From NCBI GenBank assembly GCA_902725215.1, contig CACUVI010000025.1, forward strand, positions 230,326 to 294,325: 64,000 bases of DNA, read 5' to 3'. Below the pieces are notes generated by a model. That model did not search any database, had not been told where the DNA came from, and saw only the letters and a program-made list of their open reading frames with translations. Positions 50,723-59,937 of the stretch are shown here, in pieces. Both the position numbers and the translations under genes were made by a program. Source of the stretch: Rhodospirillaceae bacterium LM-1. Its GTDB lineage: Bacteria > Pseudomonadota > Alphaproteobacteria > Rhodospirillales > WMHbin7. Position 1 is the first letter of the stretch; the number at the start of each line of letters is the position of its first letter.

Positions 50723-51118
50723 ATGATCATGAGAAGGGCGCCGCTTCTACGAGCCTTGTTTCTAGCCCTGGGATTTGTCTGCGTGGCTCTGGGGCTGCTG
50801 GGCGTTTTTCTGCCGGTTCTGCCGACAACGCCCTTCATGATTTTGGCCCTTTGGTGCTTTGCCCGCAGTTCCGAGCGCTTTCATCGCTGGCTGCTGACCC
50901 ATAGAATATTCGGCCCTTCCTTGCAAAAATGGGAAAGGCACCGGGTCATTCCGCCGCTTGCCAAGATCGCATCCATCGGCGCCATGACGGCCAGCATGAT
51001 TTACGTCGTGTTGTTTTCGCAAGCTCCCTGGTACGCCATGAGCGGCATGGGGTTGGTTGTCGTCTATGCCGCTTGGTACATCCTGTCGAAGCCCAGCCGG
51101 GCGCAAGACATGTCATAG
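50723..51118 (+). CDS. ybaN: YbaN-family inner-membrane protein (DUF454)
   Basis: 131 residues with N-terminal membrane helices (ALFLALGFVCVALGLLGVFLPVLPTTPFMILALWCFARSSERFHRW) and a second pair at about 81-120. The LPTTPFMILA motif and the LQKWERHRVI stretch are the DUF454/YbaN signature. Function unknown. It precedes the manganese riboswitch, but its stop is about 50 bases before that element, so it is not part of the regulated unit. Confidence 0.85.
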   Translation: MIMRRAPLLRALFLALGFVCVALGLLGVFLPVLPTTPFMILALWCFARSSERFHRWLLTHRIFGPSLQKWERHRVIPPLAKIASIGAMTASMIYVVLFSQAPWYAMSGMGLVVVYAAWYILSKPSRAQDMS

Positions 51119-51164
51119 GCAAAGGCGCTTGCCGGGCCTGCCGAAATCTTCTACCTTCCAAACG

Positions 51165-51300
51165 TCATTGGGGAGTAGCCGCCTTCGCATCCAGAAGGGG
51201 GCGCGTCAACAAACTTGGGCAACGCCGCTTGGCTTGCCCATGGCGCGTCCGGCCCATCGGGCATGGCAAGACCTTTGGCTTCGACCGTCACCCAGGGGGC
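51165..51300 (+). promoter_or_regulatory. yybP-ykoY manganese riboswitch
   Basis: The conserved core starts GGGGAGTAGC at 51170, followed by a CGTCAACA segment (51210-51217) and, at the 3' side, CTTTGGCTTCGACC (51273-51286). These are the hallmarks of the yybP-ykoY element, which binds Mn2+. The distal stem GGGCGGGACG/CGTCCGTCC near 51300-51340 may be the expression platform. The gene downstream encodes a GDT1-family manganese exporter, the usual partner. Confidence 0.82.
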
Positions 51301-51354
51301 TGGGCGGGACGGCGAGCCATAGGTTGCGTCCGTCCGGCCCCATTTGGTATTTCG

Positions 51355-51942
51355 ATGGAAGCCTTGCTCATATCGTCCTTCGTGGTGGCCATCGCAGAAA
51401 TCGGCGACAAAACCCAGCTGCTGGCCTTGGTTCTGGCGGCCAGATTTCGCAAGCCCGTTCCCATCATTCTGGGCATTCTGCTGGCGACCTTGGCTAATCA
51501 CGGTCTGGCGGCCTGGGCAGGCGGCGCCCTGGCCCAATGGCTGGGGCCAGAATTGCTGCGCTGGATTCTGGGCCTTTCCTTTCTGGCCATGGCGGCCTGG
51601 ATTCTGGTGCCCGACAAGGAAGACGAAGACGGATTGGGGCTGGGGCGGCGTTACGGTCCCTTTCTGGCGACCTTGGTCACCTTCTTCCTGGTGGAAATCG
51701 GCGACAAGACGCAGATCGCCACCGTCGCGCTGGCCGCCCGCTTCAACGATTTGTTGCTGGTTACGCTGGGGACCACGCTGGGCATGATGTTGGCCAATGT
51801 GCCCGCCGTTCTGGTTGGCGAGGCGGCCGCTTCGAAGGTGCCGCTCAAACTGGTTCATGGTCTGGCGGCCGCCATCTTCGGCATTCTGGGCCTGCTGGCC
51901 CTGGCGGGCTTTGGCTTGCCCAACTTGGCGGCGGAACCTTGA
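51355..51942 (+). CDS. TMEM165/GDT1-family manganese exporter
   Basis: 195 residues with six membrane helices. The family motif EIGDKTQ is present twice, in AIAEIGDKTQLLALVLAARF and LVEIGDKTQIATVALAARF. The middle cytoplasmic loop is acidic (DKEDEDGLGLGRR). UPF0016/GDT1 proteins export Mn2+ (MneA/MntX) or exchange Ca2+/Mn2+. The start at 51355 follows the manganese riboswitch; the longer in-frame ORF runs through the riboswitch and is not coding. Expression should rise when Mn2+ is high. Confidence 0.9.
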   Translation: MEALLISSFVVAIAEIGDKTQLLALVLAARFRKPVPIILGILLATLANHGLAAWAGGALAQWLGPELLRWILGLSFLAMAAWILVPDKEDEDGLGLGRRYGPFLATLVTFFLVEIGDKTQIATVALAARFNDLLLVTLGTTLGMMLANVPAVLVGEAAASKVPLKLVHGLAAAIFGILGLLALAGFGLPNLAAEP

Positions 51943-52007
51943 AATGAGCGTCTTTGCAAGAAGATGGACTTATTCTAAGGTTTCCTGAAGACAGGGCGGG
52001 GGGAAAC

Positions 52008-53939
52008 ATGTCCGATCCACAGGTAGCCAAGCGCGAAGAGGCGATCTCGCACATCAACCGCAAGCGCGAGGTGGTGGCCATCTCCTTGCTGTGGTCCCAG
52101 ACGGTCGATTTATTCGCAGCCAAAGTGGCCCACGATCTGCGCCCGGCGCTTGAACGTTTGCGCAAACTGTCGCCAGACGCCGTCAAGGTGCCGGTGGAAA
52201 GCATCGAAAGGACGGATGCGGGCTGGCGGGTCATGATCGATGGTTCGACGGGCGAGGAACTGACGTTTGACGATCAGTCCGTCGGCGAAGTGGCGCGCAT
52301 GCCCGGCGGCGGCTTGTTGAACTTGGCCAGCGACATGAAAGTGCTGCTCGAGGCTTTCGGCAAGGAAGCCCACGTGCCGCCAATCGAGCACCTGTCCTGG
52401 GCGGATACCGCCCAGCAATTCGACGCCAAGCCGGTGCCGGGGCGCTCTAGAACCTCGCTGATCTTGAAGGACGAGGGATTCGCCAAGCTGATCCTGACCG
52501 AGAAGGGGCCAAGCTGGGACCGCGCCCAGATCGATCCATTCAAGATCGAGCAGGATTTCTACGGCCAGCGCAACGCCTATATCTTTATCGGCCAGGAGCC
52601 GGTCGATTCCCACAAATTCGATTTAGTGCGCCGCATGAAGCTCGGCAATCCATCTTTGAAAGTGTTCTGGCTGGTGGGCGGCAATCAGCTGAAACAGTTG
52701 TTCACCGAATATCGCGATTTTCTGTCGGTCGTTGATGTGGTCAGTTTCAATCTGGCCGAGGCGGCGGGCTTTTTCGGATTCGAGGCCCTGCGCAAGCATC
52801 ACCAAGACGCCTCAGAATTGCGCAAGATGGTGGCCCGCGAGATCAGTCGACGCACCTTGGAACTGGGGGCTTGGCATGTCGTGATCACCGATGGCGCCAG
52901 GGGAGCCAGCTTGGCCCGTAAGGCCAGGGGCGGTCAGGTGGATTTCGTCTATTCGCCGCTGATCCACGAAAATGTGGTGCAGGTCGATTCCATGGTGCAT
53001 GAGGATACGGGCTGCGGCGACAGTTTCGCCGCTGCGGTGGCCGCTTATTTTCTGTCGAACCCCGAACGGTTCAAACTGAACGAGGCTGCCAATTTTGCCC
53101 ATTACGTGGCGGGCATCGTTTTTCAGCGACCCAGGCCCAATCTGATGGCCGAGGATTTGGATTACGTCGTTGCGGCGCTTGCCAAGGCGCGCGCTGGCGG
53201 CCCCTTGGTGGCGCAGCGTCAAACCTTCGATCGCACGCGCAGCCAGATACGCCCCTCGACCGTTGCGCCGCGCGGCCCCGCCAAGCGGGTGTTGGTGTTG
53301 CTGTTGGGCGGCGATCCGGCCGATCCCACCCAGCCGCATGTCACAGGCGCGGCGGCGGCGTTGTGGCGGCTGGGCGAAATGATGCGCACCGACGCCTATC
53401 CCCTGTCGCCCCTGGTGCGCATCGTGCCCAGGATTTCCGCCAATCCGGCGGCCAGGGGCAAGACTTGGCTGCATTATGCCGACCGGGCCGAGTTGGACGG
53501 CATGGTGGAACGGGGCGTGTTTTGCAAGGCGGTGGGCAACCAGGAAGACGAACCTAGGAACGGCGTGCTGCTTAGCGACCTGAGCGGACCGGACGGCGTT
53601 TACCTGCTTCGCGTTGGCTTGTGGGAAGCCATTGAAATTCTGTCCAGCGAGGATTTCGCCGAGTTGTTCGGCGACATCAAATTCTGGCATTTCGCCACCG
53701 AGAACGTCGATGAGCGCATCGCCTGGCACGCTCGCCAGTGGGGTGTGACGAAAGAGCAGGGCCAGGAGATCGTGCGCCAGCAATTGCGGGAATATGTGGT
53801 CGAGCATATCGGCCCGCAGGTGCGCTTCAGCCACGCAAGGGCGACCAATCTTGAGGAATTCTACAAGGAAATGACCGAACAGCTGATCTTTCGGATCGAC
53901 GAAATGCTGGCCGGCATGTTCAGACAGTCGCTTCGCTGA
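52008..53939 (+). CDS. Large PfkB-like carbohydrate kinase with unassigned C-terminal domain
   Basis: 643 residues, start preceded by GGGGGAAAC. Residues about 130-430 resemble the PfkB fold: VFWLVGGN, VVSFNLAEAAGFFG, WHVVITDGARGASLARK and the catalytic DTGCGDSFAAAVAAYF (Asp333, Asp338) form the second PfkB signature with Cys in the usual Ala/Gly position. The first 120 residues and about 440-643 match nothing I recognise; the C-terminal part begins VLVLLLGGDPADPTQPH. Family kinases are normally about 300 residues, so this is more than twice the size. Its 3' end overlaps the convergent histidine kinase by 20 bases. Confidence 0.72.
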   Translation: MSDPQVAKREEAISHINRKREVVAISLLWSQTVDLFAAKVAHDLRPALERLRKLSPDAVKVPVESIERTDAGWRVMIDGSTGEELTFDDQSVGEVARMPGGGLLNLASDMKVLLEAFGKEAHVPPIEHLSWADTAQQFDAKPVPGRSRTSLILKDEGFAKLILTEKGPSWDRAQIDPFKIEQDFYGQRNAYIFIGQEPVDSHKFDLVRRMKLGNPSLKVFWLVGGNQLKQLFTEYRDFLSVVDVVSFNLAEAAGFFGFEALRKHHQDASELRKMVAREISRRTLELGAWHVVITDGARGASLARKARGGQVDFVYSPLIHENVVQVDSMVHEDTGCGDSFAAAVAAYFLSNPERFKLNEAANFAHYVAGIVFQRPRPNLMAEDLDYVVAALAKARAGGPLVAQRQTFDRTRSQIRPSTVAPRGPAKRVLVLLLGGDPADPTQPHVTGAAAALWRLGEMMRTDAYPLSPLVRIVPRISANPAARGKTWLHYADRAELDGMVERGVFCKAVGNQEDEPRNGVLLSDLSGPDGVYLLRVGLWEAIEILSSEDFAELFGDIKFWHFATENVDERIAWHARQWGVTKEQGQEIVRQQLREYVVEHIGPQVRFSHARATNLEEFYKEMTEQLIFRIDEMLAGMFRQSLR

Positions 53940-56775
53940 CGGATTTGGGGACGCTCAGTCCGGTATTTTGCGTCAGCGGCAAGGTAAAGCGGAAAACGCT
54001 GCCCTTGCCCAACTGCGATTCCGCCCAGATGCGCCCGCCATTGCGCAACACGATGCGCTTGCAGATGGCCAAGCCCACGCCGGTGCCGGGATAGCCGCGA
54101 TTGGCGTGAACCCGGCGGAACAGCTCGAACACGTCCTGTTCCTCGGGATTGAAGCCGATGCCGTTGTCGGCGACGGAGAATTCAAGGAATTCGTCGGTCT
54201 GTTTGGCGGCCACCGAAATCTTGACCGTTCGGCTGGGATGGCGGAATTTGATGGCGTTGGCGATCAGATTCTGGAACAGCTGCATCATTTGCACTTCATC
54301 GGCGACGACGCTGGGCAAGTCGCCGATTTCGATGTCGGCGCCGCTTTCCTTGATGGCGCTGTATAGATTCTCGATCGCCGCCTTACAGGCCTGGGCGGAT
54401 GAAATCAGATGCGGCGGATGCGTGGTGACTGCCGTGCGCGAATAGGTCAGCAAATCGTTGATCAGGGCGTACATGCGCTTGGCGCCGCCGACCACCAGAT
54501 CGAAATATTCCTTCCCTTCGGGACCAATTTTGTCGCGATACTTGCGGTCGATCAGCTGGGTGTAGGTGGTGATGTTGCGCAAGGGCTCTTGCAGATCGTG
54601 CGAGGCGATGAAGGCGAAACGTTCAAGTTCGGTGTTCAGTTGCGTCAGGTTGTCCACCGCGGCTTGCAGGCTTTCGGTGGTTTTGCGCAGCTCTGCCTCG
54701 CTTTGACGCAAGGATTTCTCGGCTTCGATGTTGGACACCAGATCCATGACGAAGCCCGCCATCTCCTGCACGATGGCCGCGTCGCTCTGGTTGTAATCGG
54801 TTAGCTTGTTGCCGACGCCTGCGATGGCCACCACGCGGCCCTGGCGAACCACCGGCACGGTCAGCTCGCGCTCGACCTTGGCGTGCCCCTCGGGCATCCC
54901 CCGCTTGTTGGGCAGGTTGGCGTAGTCGTTGTGGATGATGGGGGTTTTCGTCTTCACGCAATCGGCCCATACGCCCGCTTGGCTGACCGGATAGTGAGCG
55001 CCCTGTCCTTCGGCCTTGCACATATGGGCCAGCGTGTTGGAAGACCATGCTTGAAGGGTCAGATTTTCATGGTCCGAATTGACGAAATGAAAGAAGCCGA
55101 TCGTGCTGCCGGTCAGATCCTCGGCCATATCCAGCGTGCTGCGCAGCAGCTCTTCAACCTTGCTCTGCTGGGCCAGTTGCGACAGTTTCAGCCGACCGCG
55201 CAGCATCAGATTGTTTTTGCGCCGTTCCGTAATATCCTGGATGGTGCCCAGCATGCGCAGCGGGGCGCCCTGCTCGTCCACATCGACTTCGCCCAATCCG
55301 TGGACCCAGCGTTCAACGCCGTCGCTGACGCGGACAATCGGGTAATCCCGGTCGAAGATTTGGTGACGGTGCAACACATCGTGCATATAGGCGCGCATGG
55401 TTTCCCTGTGATCGGGGCGCACGATCGACAGCCAGCCTTCCACGTCGCGAATGAATTTCGCGTCGATGCCGAAAATTTCGTCCAGAATATCCGTGCTATT
55501 CCACAAGTCGTTTCGAGCGTCGTAGGTATAACTGCCGACGCGGGCGACTTTTTGCGCTTCGAAGAAAGCGCGCTCGCGGTTTTTGGCATCGGTAATGTCG
55601 GTATCGGTGCCCACGACGCGCGCCGGCCTGCCGTCCGACGTGTAGGAAAAGGTGGTGCCTCGGGCGCGGATCCATCGGTAGGCTCCGTCCTTGCAGCGCA
55701 GACGGTATTCGCCCTGAAAGGTTTTTTCTTCCTTGGTTTCCAGCTTTCCAACCTTTTCCAGGCACGTGGAAAGATCGTCGGGATGAATCCGGCTGATCCA
55801 TTCGGCCGTGTCGTTGCCAATCTCGTGATCGGCATAGCCAAGATTCGCCTTCCATTGACGGGAGTAGAAGGTTTTGTGGGTTTGCAGATTGGCATCCCAG
55901 ACGCCGTGACCGGCGCCTTCCAGGGCCAGGATCCAACGCTGCTCGTCCTCGGCATGGCTGATGGCCATGCCCAGGTCGGCGGCCATGGTTTCCAGAAACT
56001 GCGTCTCGACTTCTTCGAAGGCGTGCGGCTGGCTGGAGTAAAGGGCCAGGGCGGCCCTAAGCTCGCCCGACACATTGACCGGCAGCGCCAACAAGGAACG
56101 GTAGCCGAGGTCGATGGCGGATTGCCGCCAGTCGATATTGCAGCTTGCCTTTTTAAAGTCGTCGCAGCGGAAAATTTCGCCCCGCAACAGGGCCGCGACC
56201 ATGGGAGAGGGGGGCGAGTTGGCGGGGTTCAATTCCAGTTCCAACTTGCGGGCCAGCGTGGCGTCGCCGCCCGCCGTCGCCACGATGTCGATCCTTTGGC
56301 GGGCTTCGTCGGTGCGCCCGATCCAGGCCAGTTGATAGCCGCCCTTGTCGATGGCGATTTGGCAAAGCTCTTGAAACAACTCGGCCATGTCGCGCGTCTT
56401 GATGATGACCCGGCTGGCTTCGCTTAATGTGTCCTGGATGGCGTCGATGCTTTTCGATTTAGCTTGCAGACGCGCTTGATGCACTTGCGCCAAGCGGATC
56501 AGGCCATAGACGATCAGCGTGGTGACGGCGATATAACCCCAACCCTTGTAGGTTTGGAAATTTGTCAGCTCGTAGGCATCGTCTGCGAGCTTGGCGAAGT
56601 ACTGATCGCTATAGAAAATCCACAGCAAGCCGGACAGGGCGTAGACCCCCGCCAGCAGAATGGCCCCCATATGCTGCGAGACGCGATGCATTTCAAGATA
56701 TCTCGTTGTCGTCAGCGATCTTAAACCCTTTGCCGCTGCCCGCAAGGATTCTGGGCGATAAAGCAAAAGATTCAT
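53920..56775 (-). CDS. Multi-sensor membrane histidine kinase (GAF-PAS-PAS-GAF-HisKA-HATPase)
   Basis: 951 residues. Two membrane helices (about 37-56 and 79-96) are followed by a GAF-like domain (about 110-270), two PAS domains with PAC-like ends (about 280-400, MLGTIQDIT near 525), a second GAF (about 540-690) and a phytochrome-type HisKA with the phospho-His726 in FIASHDLQEPLRN. The ATPase domain has NLIANAIKF, DNGIGF and GTGVGLAICKRI. The order resembles cyanobacterial phytochrome-like kinases, but no chromophore Cys is evident. No response regulator lies next to it. It is probably an orphan environmental sensor. Confidence 0.85.
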   Translation of the reverse strand: MNLLLYRPESLRAAAKGLRSLTTTRYLEMHRVSQHMGAILLAGVYALSGLLWIFYSDQYFAKLADDAYELTNFQTYKGWGYIAVTTLIVYGLIRLAQVHQARLQAKSKSIDAIQDTLSEASRVIIKTRDMAELFQELCQIAIDKGGYQLAWIGRTDEARQRIDIVATAGGDATLARKLELELNPANSPPSPMVAALLRGEIFRCDDFKKASCNIDWRQSAIDLGYRSLLALPVNVSGELRAALALYSSQPHAFEEVETQFLETMAADLGMAISHAEDEQRWILALEGAGHGVWDANLQTHKTFYSRQWKANLGYADHEIGNDTAEWISRIHPDDLSTCLEKVGKLETKEEKTFQGEYRLRCKDGAYRWIRARGTTFSYTSDGRPARVVGTDTDITDAKNRERAFFEAQKVARVGSYTYDARNDLWNSTDILDEIFGIDAKFIRDVEGWLSIVRPDHRETMRAYMHDVLHRHQIFDRDYPIVRVSDGVERWVHGLGEVDVDEQGAPLRMLGTIQDITERRKNNLMLRGRLKLSQLAQQSKVEELLRSTLDMAEDLTGSTIGFFHFVNSDHENLTLQAWSSNTLAHMCKAEGQGAHYPVSQAGVWADCVKTKTPIIHNDYANLPNKRGMPEGHAKVERELTVPVVRQGRVVAIAGVGNKLTDYNQSDAAIVQEMAGFVMDLVSNIEAEKSLRQSEAELRKTTESLQAAVDNLTQLNTELERFAFIASHDLQEPLRNITTYTQLIDRKYRDKIGPEGKEYFDLVVGGAKRMYALINDLLTYSRTAVTTHPPHLISSAQACKAAIENLYSAIKESGADIEIGDLPSVVADEVQMMQLFQNLIANAIKFRHPSRTVKISVAAKQTDEFLEFSVADNGIGFNPEEQDVFELFRRVHANRGYPGTGVGLAICKRIVLRNGGRIWAESQLGKGSVFRFTLPLTQNTGLSVPKSVSEATV

Positions 56776-56837
56776 GCGGCTAGGGATGATGTAAGCATAT
56801 GATTATCTTCATATGCGGGGCGCGGTCGACGCTTTGG

Positions 56838-58004
56838 TTACTTTGTCGATTGAAATTGATCGACAATCCTCAGCCACCAGCTTGCGCCAATGGGCAGAAC
56901 GGCGTCGTTGAAATCATAGGCCGGATGATGCAATCCGGCGTCGCCTTCCCGGCCCGCCCCAAGCCAAGTATAGGCGCCCGGTTTCTCGGCCAGCAGAAAG
57001 GCGAAATCCTCAGCCCCCATCGAAGGCGGCAGATTCACAAGCAAGTCGTCTTCGCCCACCACCAAGGCGGCGGCGCGGGCCGCCAGTTCAGCCGGACCTT
57101 TGGCGTTGACGGTGGCGGGATAGCGCCGGTCATAGTCGATGTCGGCATGCAGGCCCGCCGCCAGGGCAAGGGCGGAAACGATCTCGTGAATGCGCCGCTC
57201 CAGAAAGTCGCGGGTTTGCGGTCTTAGCGCCCTGACCGTGCCGCGCAGCAGGGCTTGTTCCGGCATCACATTCCAGGTCTTGCCCGCCTCGATCTGCGTG
57301 ATGCTGATCACGGCAGAATCCAAAGGATCAATTTCGCGGGCGACCAGTCCTTGTAGGGCGGCAACGATTTGGGCGGCGCATAACACCACATCCTGGCCCT
57401 GATGGGGCATGGCGGCGTGAGCGCCCTTGCCATGCAGGGTGATTTGCAAAAGATCGCATGCGGCCATCATGGGGCCTTCGCGGACGGCCATTTTACCGGC
57501 GGGCAATCCAGGCCAGTTGTGCAAGCCGAAGACGGCGTCGGCAGGAAAGCGTTCAAACAATCCTTCCTCGATCAGCCGTCTGGCTCCGGCTTCATTCTCC
57601 TCGGCGGGTTGAAACAGCAAGTGTACGGTTGCGTCGAGATCCTTGCGGGCCGACAGGCATTTCGCGGCGCCCAGCAGCATGGCCATATGGCCGTCATGGC
57701 CGCAGCCATGCATGCGCCCCTGATGGCGCGAGCGGTGCGGGCGTTCCGAAGGGGCCTCGTCAAGCGCCAGCCCGTCCATGTCGGCGCGCAGCATGACGGC
57801 GCGCTTGCCTTTGCCCGGCAAGCTGCCCACCACCCCGGTTCCCGCCAGTCCGGTGGCGACGAGGCAACCGAAAGAGGTCAGCAACTCTGCCACGCGCCCT
57901 GCCGTGCGCCGTTCCTGATAGGCCGTTTCGGGATGGGCATGGAAATCTCGCCGCCAAGCGGTCATTTCCGGCAACAGGTCGGCGATGGCGGGGTCAAGAT
58001 TCAT
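56838..58004 (-). CDS. M20D-family amidohydrolase (hippurate hydrolase / N-acyl-amino-acid deacylase type)
   Basis: 388 residues, start MNLDPAIADLL. Zinc motifs are present: MHGCGHDGHMA (about 97-107), EENEAGA, and HNWPGLPAG further on. The dimerisation (lid) domain is inserted, with HGKGAHAAMPHQGQD, and ends GAEDFAFLLAEKPG. It releases an acyl group or indole-type conjugate from an amino acid. The longer upstream start was rejected because that region has no coding character. Substrate unknown. Confidence 0.88.
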   Translation of the reverse strand: MNLDPAIADLLPEMTAWRRDFHAHPETAYQERRTAGRVAELLTSFGCLVATGLAGTGVVGSLPGKGKRAVMLRADMDGLALDEAPSERPHRSRHQGRMHGCGHDGHMAMLLGAAKCLSARKDLDATVHLLFQPAEENEAGARRLIEEGLFERFPADAVFGLHNWPGLPAGKMAVREGPMMAACDLLQITLHGKGAHAAMPHQGQDVVLCAAQIVAALQGLVAREIDPLDSAVISITQIEAGKTWNVMPEQALLRGTVRALRPQTRDFLERRIHEIVSALALAAGLHADIDYDRRYPATVNAKGPAELAARAAALVVGEDDLLVNLPPSMGAEDFAFLLAEKPGAYTWLGAGREGDAGLHHPAYDFNDAVLPIGASWWLRIVDQFQSTK

Positions 58005-58150
58005 GCGCCCAAGGATAGGCTTTGATCTTCTCGCCGCCAAGCCCGCAGAGGCTTGCTGAATTCGTCTTAACACTGGAAGAGGACTTGAATTTCTGTTAAC
58101 ATGTTCATTCGGTTTGGTTAATTGATCAGCGAATTGCGCGGGGCCTAAGG

Positions 58151-58711
58151 GTGGTTATCGAATCCCTTTCAAGCCAGGCGACATCCCGCGTTGTCGAACT
58201 GCAACGTGGCTCGGGCGACGAGAAGCGCCGTCAGGATTCAGCCGCCTCATTTCTTCCCCGGCCCTTCGTGGCCGGTGGGACGGATTTTGTCGCCAATGAT
58301 GCGGCAAAGCCTAGCGATGACCTGTCCGCCGTCGGTGGGCGGGCCGGGAAAAGCGGGCGCGCGCCATCGGCGGACAAGGCGCAAGGCTCCAACCCCTCTT
58401 CGCCGGAAGGCGGCTTTCCATCCTTCCTGCGCGAAGCGGCCGATTTGGTGCAAAACGACCGCCGGTCCTTGTTCGCCGCCGTCGGCTTCTCGGCGCAGCA
58501 ATTGAGCGAGGAAAGCGGACAGGAAGACGAAGCCAGTCTTGAAGCGCGCCAAAGCAAAAGCCTGGAAGCCAGCCTTGCCTACGGCTCGGTCCAAAAGCGC
58601 GGCGATGGCCGCCCGCCCCCCGCTTCCGAGCCGCAACTGGTTACCGAGTCCGGCGTGCTGATGGGTTTCGGCGCCTTCGACGAATTGTCCAGGTTGGATG
58701 TAACCGTCTAA
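58151..58711 (+). CDS. Hypothetical protein, largely disordered, 186 residues
   Basis: Starts GTG at 58151 with an AAGGGTG region before it. The sequence is rich in Ser, Ala, Gly and charged residues, with no membrane segment or signal peptide. A short helical motif FPSFLREAADLVQNDRRSL occurs near 88-106, and the C terminus reads VLMGFGAFDELSRLDVTV. No family recognised. Codon use and the clear ribosome region suggest it is real. Role unknown. Confidence 0.55.
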   Translation: MVIESLSSQATSRVVELQRGSGDEKRRQDSAASFLPRPFVAGGTDFVANDAAKPSDDLSAVGGRAGKSGRAPSADKAQGSNPSSPEGGFPSFLREAADLVQNDRRSLFAAVGFSAQQLSEESGQEDEASLEARQSKSLEASLAYGSVQKRGDGRPPPASEPQLVTESGVLMGFGAFDELSRLDVTV

Positions 58712-58907
58712 GTTCGTCTTATTTAGAAACGCCCTAAATATCTGTTGCCAGCCATCCACAGGGGGACGGGTTGGGGTTGTCTATTCAAAGTAGAACATGA
58801 TACCCATGGAAATAACCGGTAAGTCGGATTGCCTTTTTGCATTTAAGTTCGTACTAATTCCGGGCAGTGAAAGAACCCGACCAGGGTTTTTATCGACGAC
58901 TTGAAAG

Positions 58908-59297
58908 ATGGCCAAGAAAATGCCGAAGCAGGGAAAGCCAGCGAACCGTGCCGGAGACATTGATCGCCATGTTGGCGTGCGCATTCGAGAGCGGCGCGTC
59001 ATGCTGGGATTTTCTCAGCAACAAATGGCCGATCTGATCGGCGTCACCTATCAGCAGGCGCACAAATACGAGCGTGGCATCAACCGCATTTCGGCGGGCC
59101 GCCTTTACGAGATCGCTCAGGTGCTGGGCGTGACGGTCAGCTTCTTCTTCGAAGGGTTGGAAGAACAGCGCGATCCCGATCTGTCGGCTCGTCAACGCAT
59201 GTGCCTGGAACTGGCCCGCAACTTCTCGATGATCAACAACGAGCGCCATCAGGACGTGCTGTCGCATCTGGCGCGCGTTCTGGCCACGGAATGCTGA
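58908..59297 (+). CDS. XRE-family helix-turn-helix regulator
   Basis: 129 residues. The HTH (about 22-78) reads VGVRIRERRVMLGFSQQQMADLIGVTYQQAHKYERGINRISAGRL followed by LYEIAQVLGVTVSFFFEG, the alphaproteobacterial XRE type close to the phosphate- or symbiosis-linked regulators common in this class. The C-terminal half is helical (RQRMCLELARNFSMI). DNA target unknown. It has a 196-base intergenic region upstream. Confidence 0.85.
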   Translation: MAKKMPKQGKPANRAGDIDRHVGVRIRERRVMLGFSQQQMADLIGVTYQQAHKYERGINRISAGRLYEIAQVLGVTVSFFFEGLEEQRDPDLSARQRMCLELARNFSMINNERHQDVLSHLARVLATEC

Positions 59298-59363
59298 ACG
59301 GTTAACGCTTTTTTTCCGCTTGTTGTGCGACGACGGTCCTTCCCGCTCATCGAGGTTGCCGCC

Positions 59364-59867
59364 ATGCGAAAATCGTTCCCCATTGCCGCCCTTGCCGTGC
59401 TTGCCCTTTCGGCGCCCCTGCGGGCCGAGCCTGCGAAGCTCCTGTCGCGCACCGGCGACTGGGAGGCCTACAGCTATGGCAGTGGTGCTTCGAAGGTTTG
59501 CTATGCCGCCAGCCAGGTCAAGAAAAGCGCAGGCGAGGCGCCGGGCCGCAAGGGCGCTTATGTCATGATTACTCATGGTCCAGGCAAGAGCGTCAACGTA
59601 CCTAGCATCACCTTGGGCTTTGCCGCCAAGGAAGGATCGGAAGCCGAGGCTGAACTGGGCAAAAGCACAATCAACTTCTATACGCAAGACGACACGGCCT
59701 GGGCCAGAGCGGGCGATGACGAGCGCTTCATCAAAGCCATGCTGAAGGAAAAGACGCTGACCGTCAAAGCGACGCCCGTTAAGGGCAAGCCGGTCGCCGA
59801 CAGCTACTCGCTGTCGGGTTTCCCCGAGGCTTACCGCGAAATCGGCAAGGCCTGCGGGGTCAAGTGA
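59364..59867 (+). CDS. Invasion-associated locus B (IalB)-family periplasmic protein
   Basis: 167 residues. Signal peptide MRKSFPIAALAVLALSAPLRA, cleavage near 21. The mature part begins EPAKLLSRTGDWEAYSY and contains VCYAASQVKKSAG and a final ACGVK, as in IalB proteins of Alphaproteobacteria. Role in envelope or stress response is not settled. The ATG at 59364 provides the signal peptide; the longer frame is unlikely. Confidence 0.82.
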   Translation: MRKSFPIAALAVLALSAPLRAEPAKLLSRTGDWEAYSYGSGASKVCYAASQVKKSAGEAPGRKGAYVMITHGPGKSVNVPSITLGFAAKEGSEAEAELGKSTINFYTQDDTAWARAGDDERFIKAMLKEKTLTVKATPVKGKPVADSYSLSGFPEAYREIGKACGVK

Positions 59868-59891
59868 CCTGCCGCCCTCTGCAAACAAAAA

Positions 59892-59916
59892 AACGGCGCC
59901 CGAAGGCGCCGTTTTC
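59892..59916. terminator. Bidirectional intrinsic terminator
   Basis: AACGGCGCC (59892-59900) pairs with GGCGCCGTT (59905-59913) around a CGAA loop, followed by TTTCC and preceded by A-rich AAACAAAAA. It sits between the convergent IalB gene and OmpA-lipoprotein gene, so it can stop both. Confidence 0.88.
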
Positions 59917-59937
59917 CTTATGCGATGACGTCAAGCC

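Noticed and set aside
50929-51354. In-frame N-terminal extension of the GDT1 gene
   Set aside because: The extension overlaps the ybaN gene and runs through the manganese riboswitch; the family N terminus begins at 51355.
54883-56427. 514-codon plus-strand open frame inside the histidine kinase gene
   Set aside because: The minus-strand kinase has all expected domains; the antisense protein shows no recognisable fold and no ribosome-binding site.
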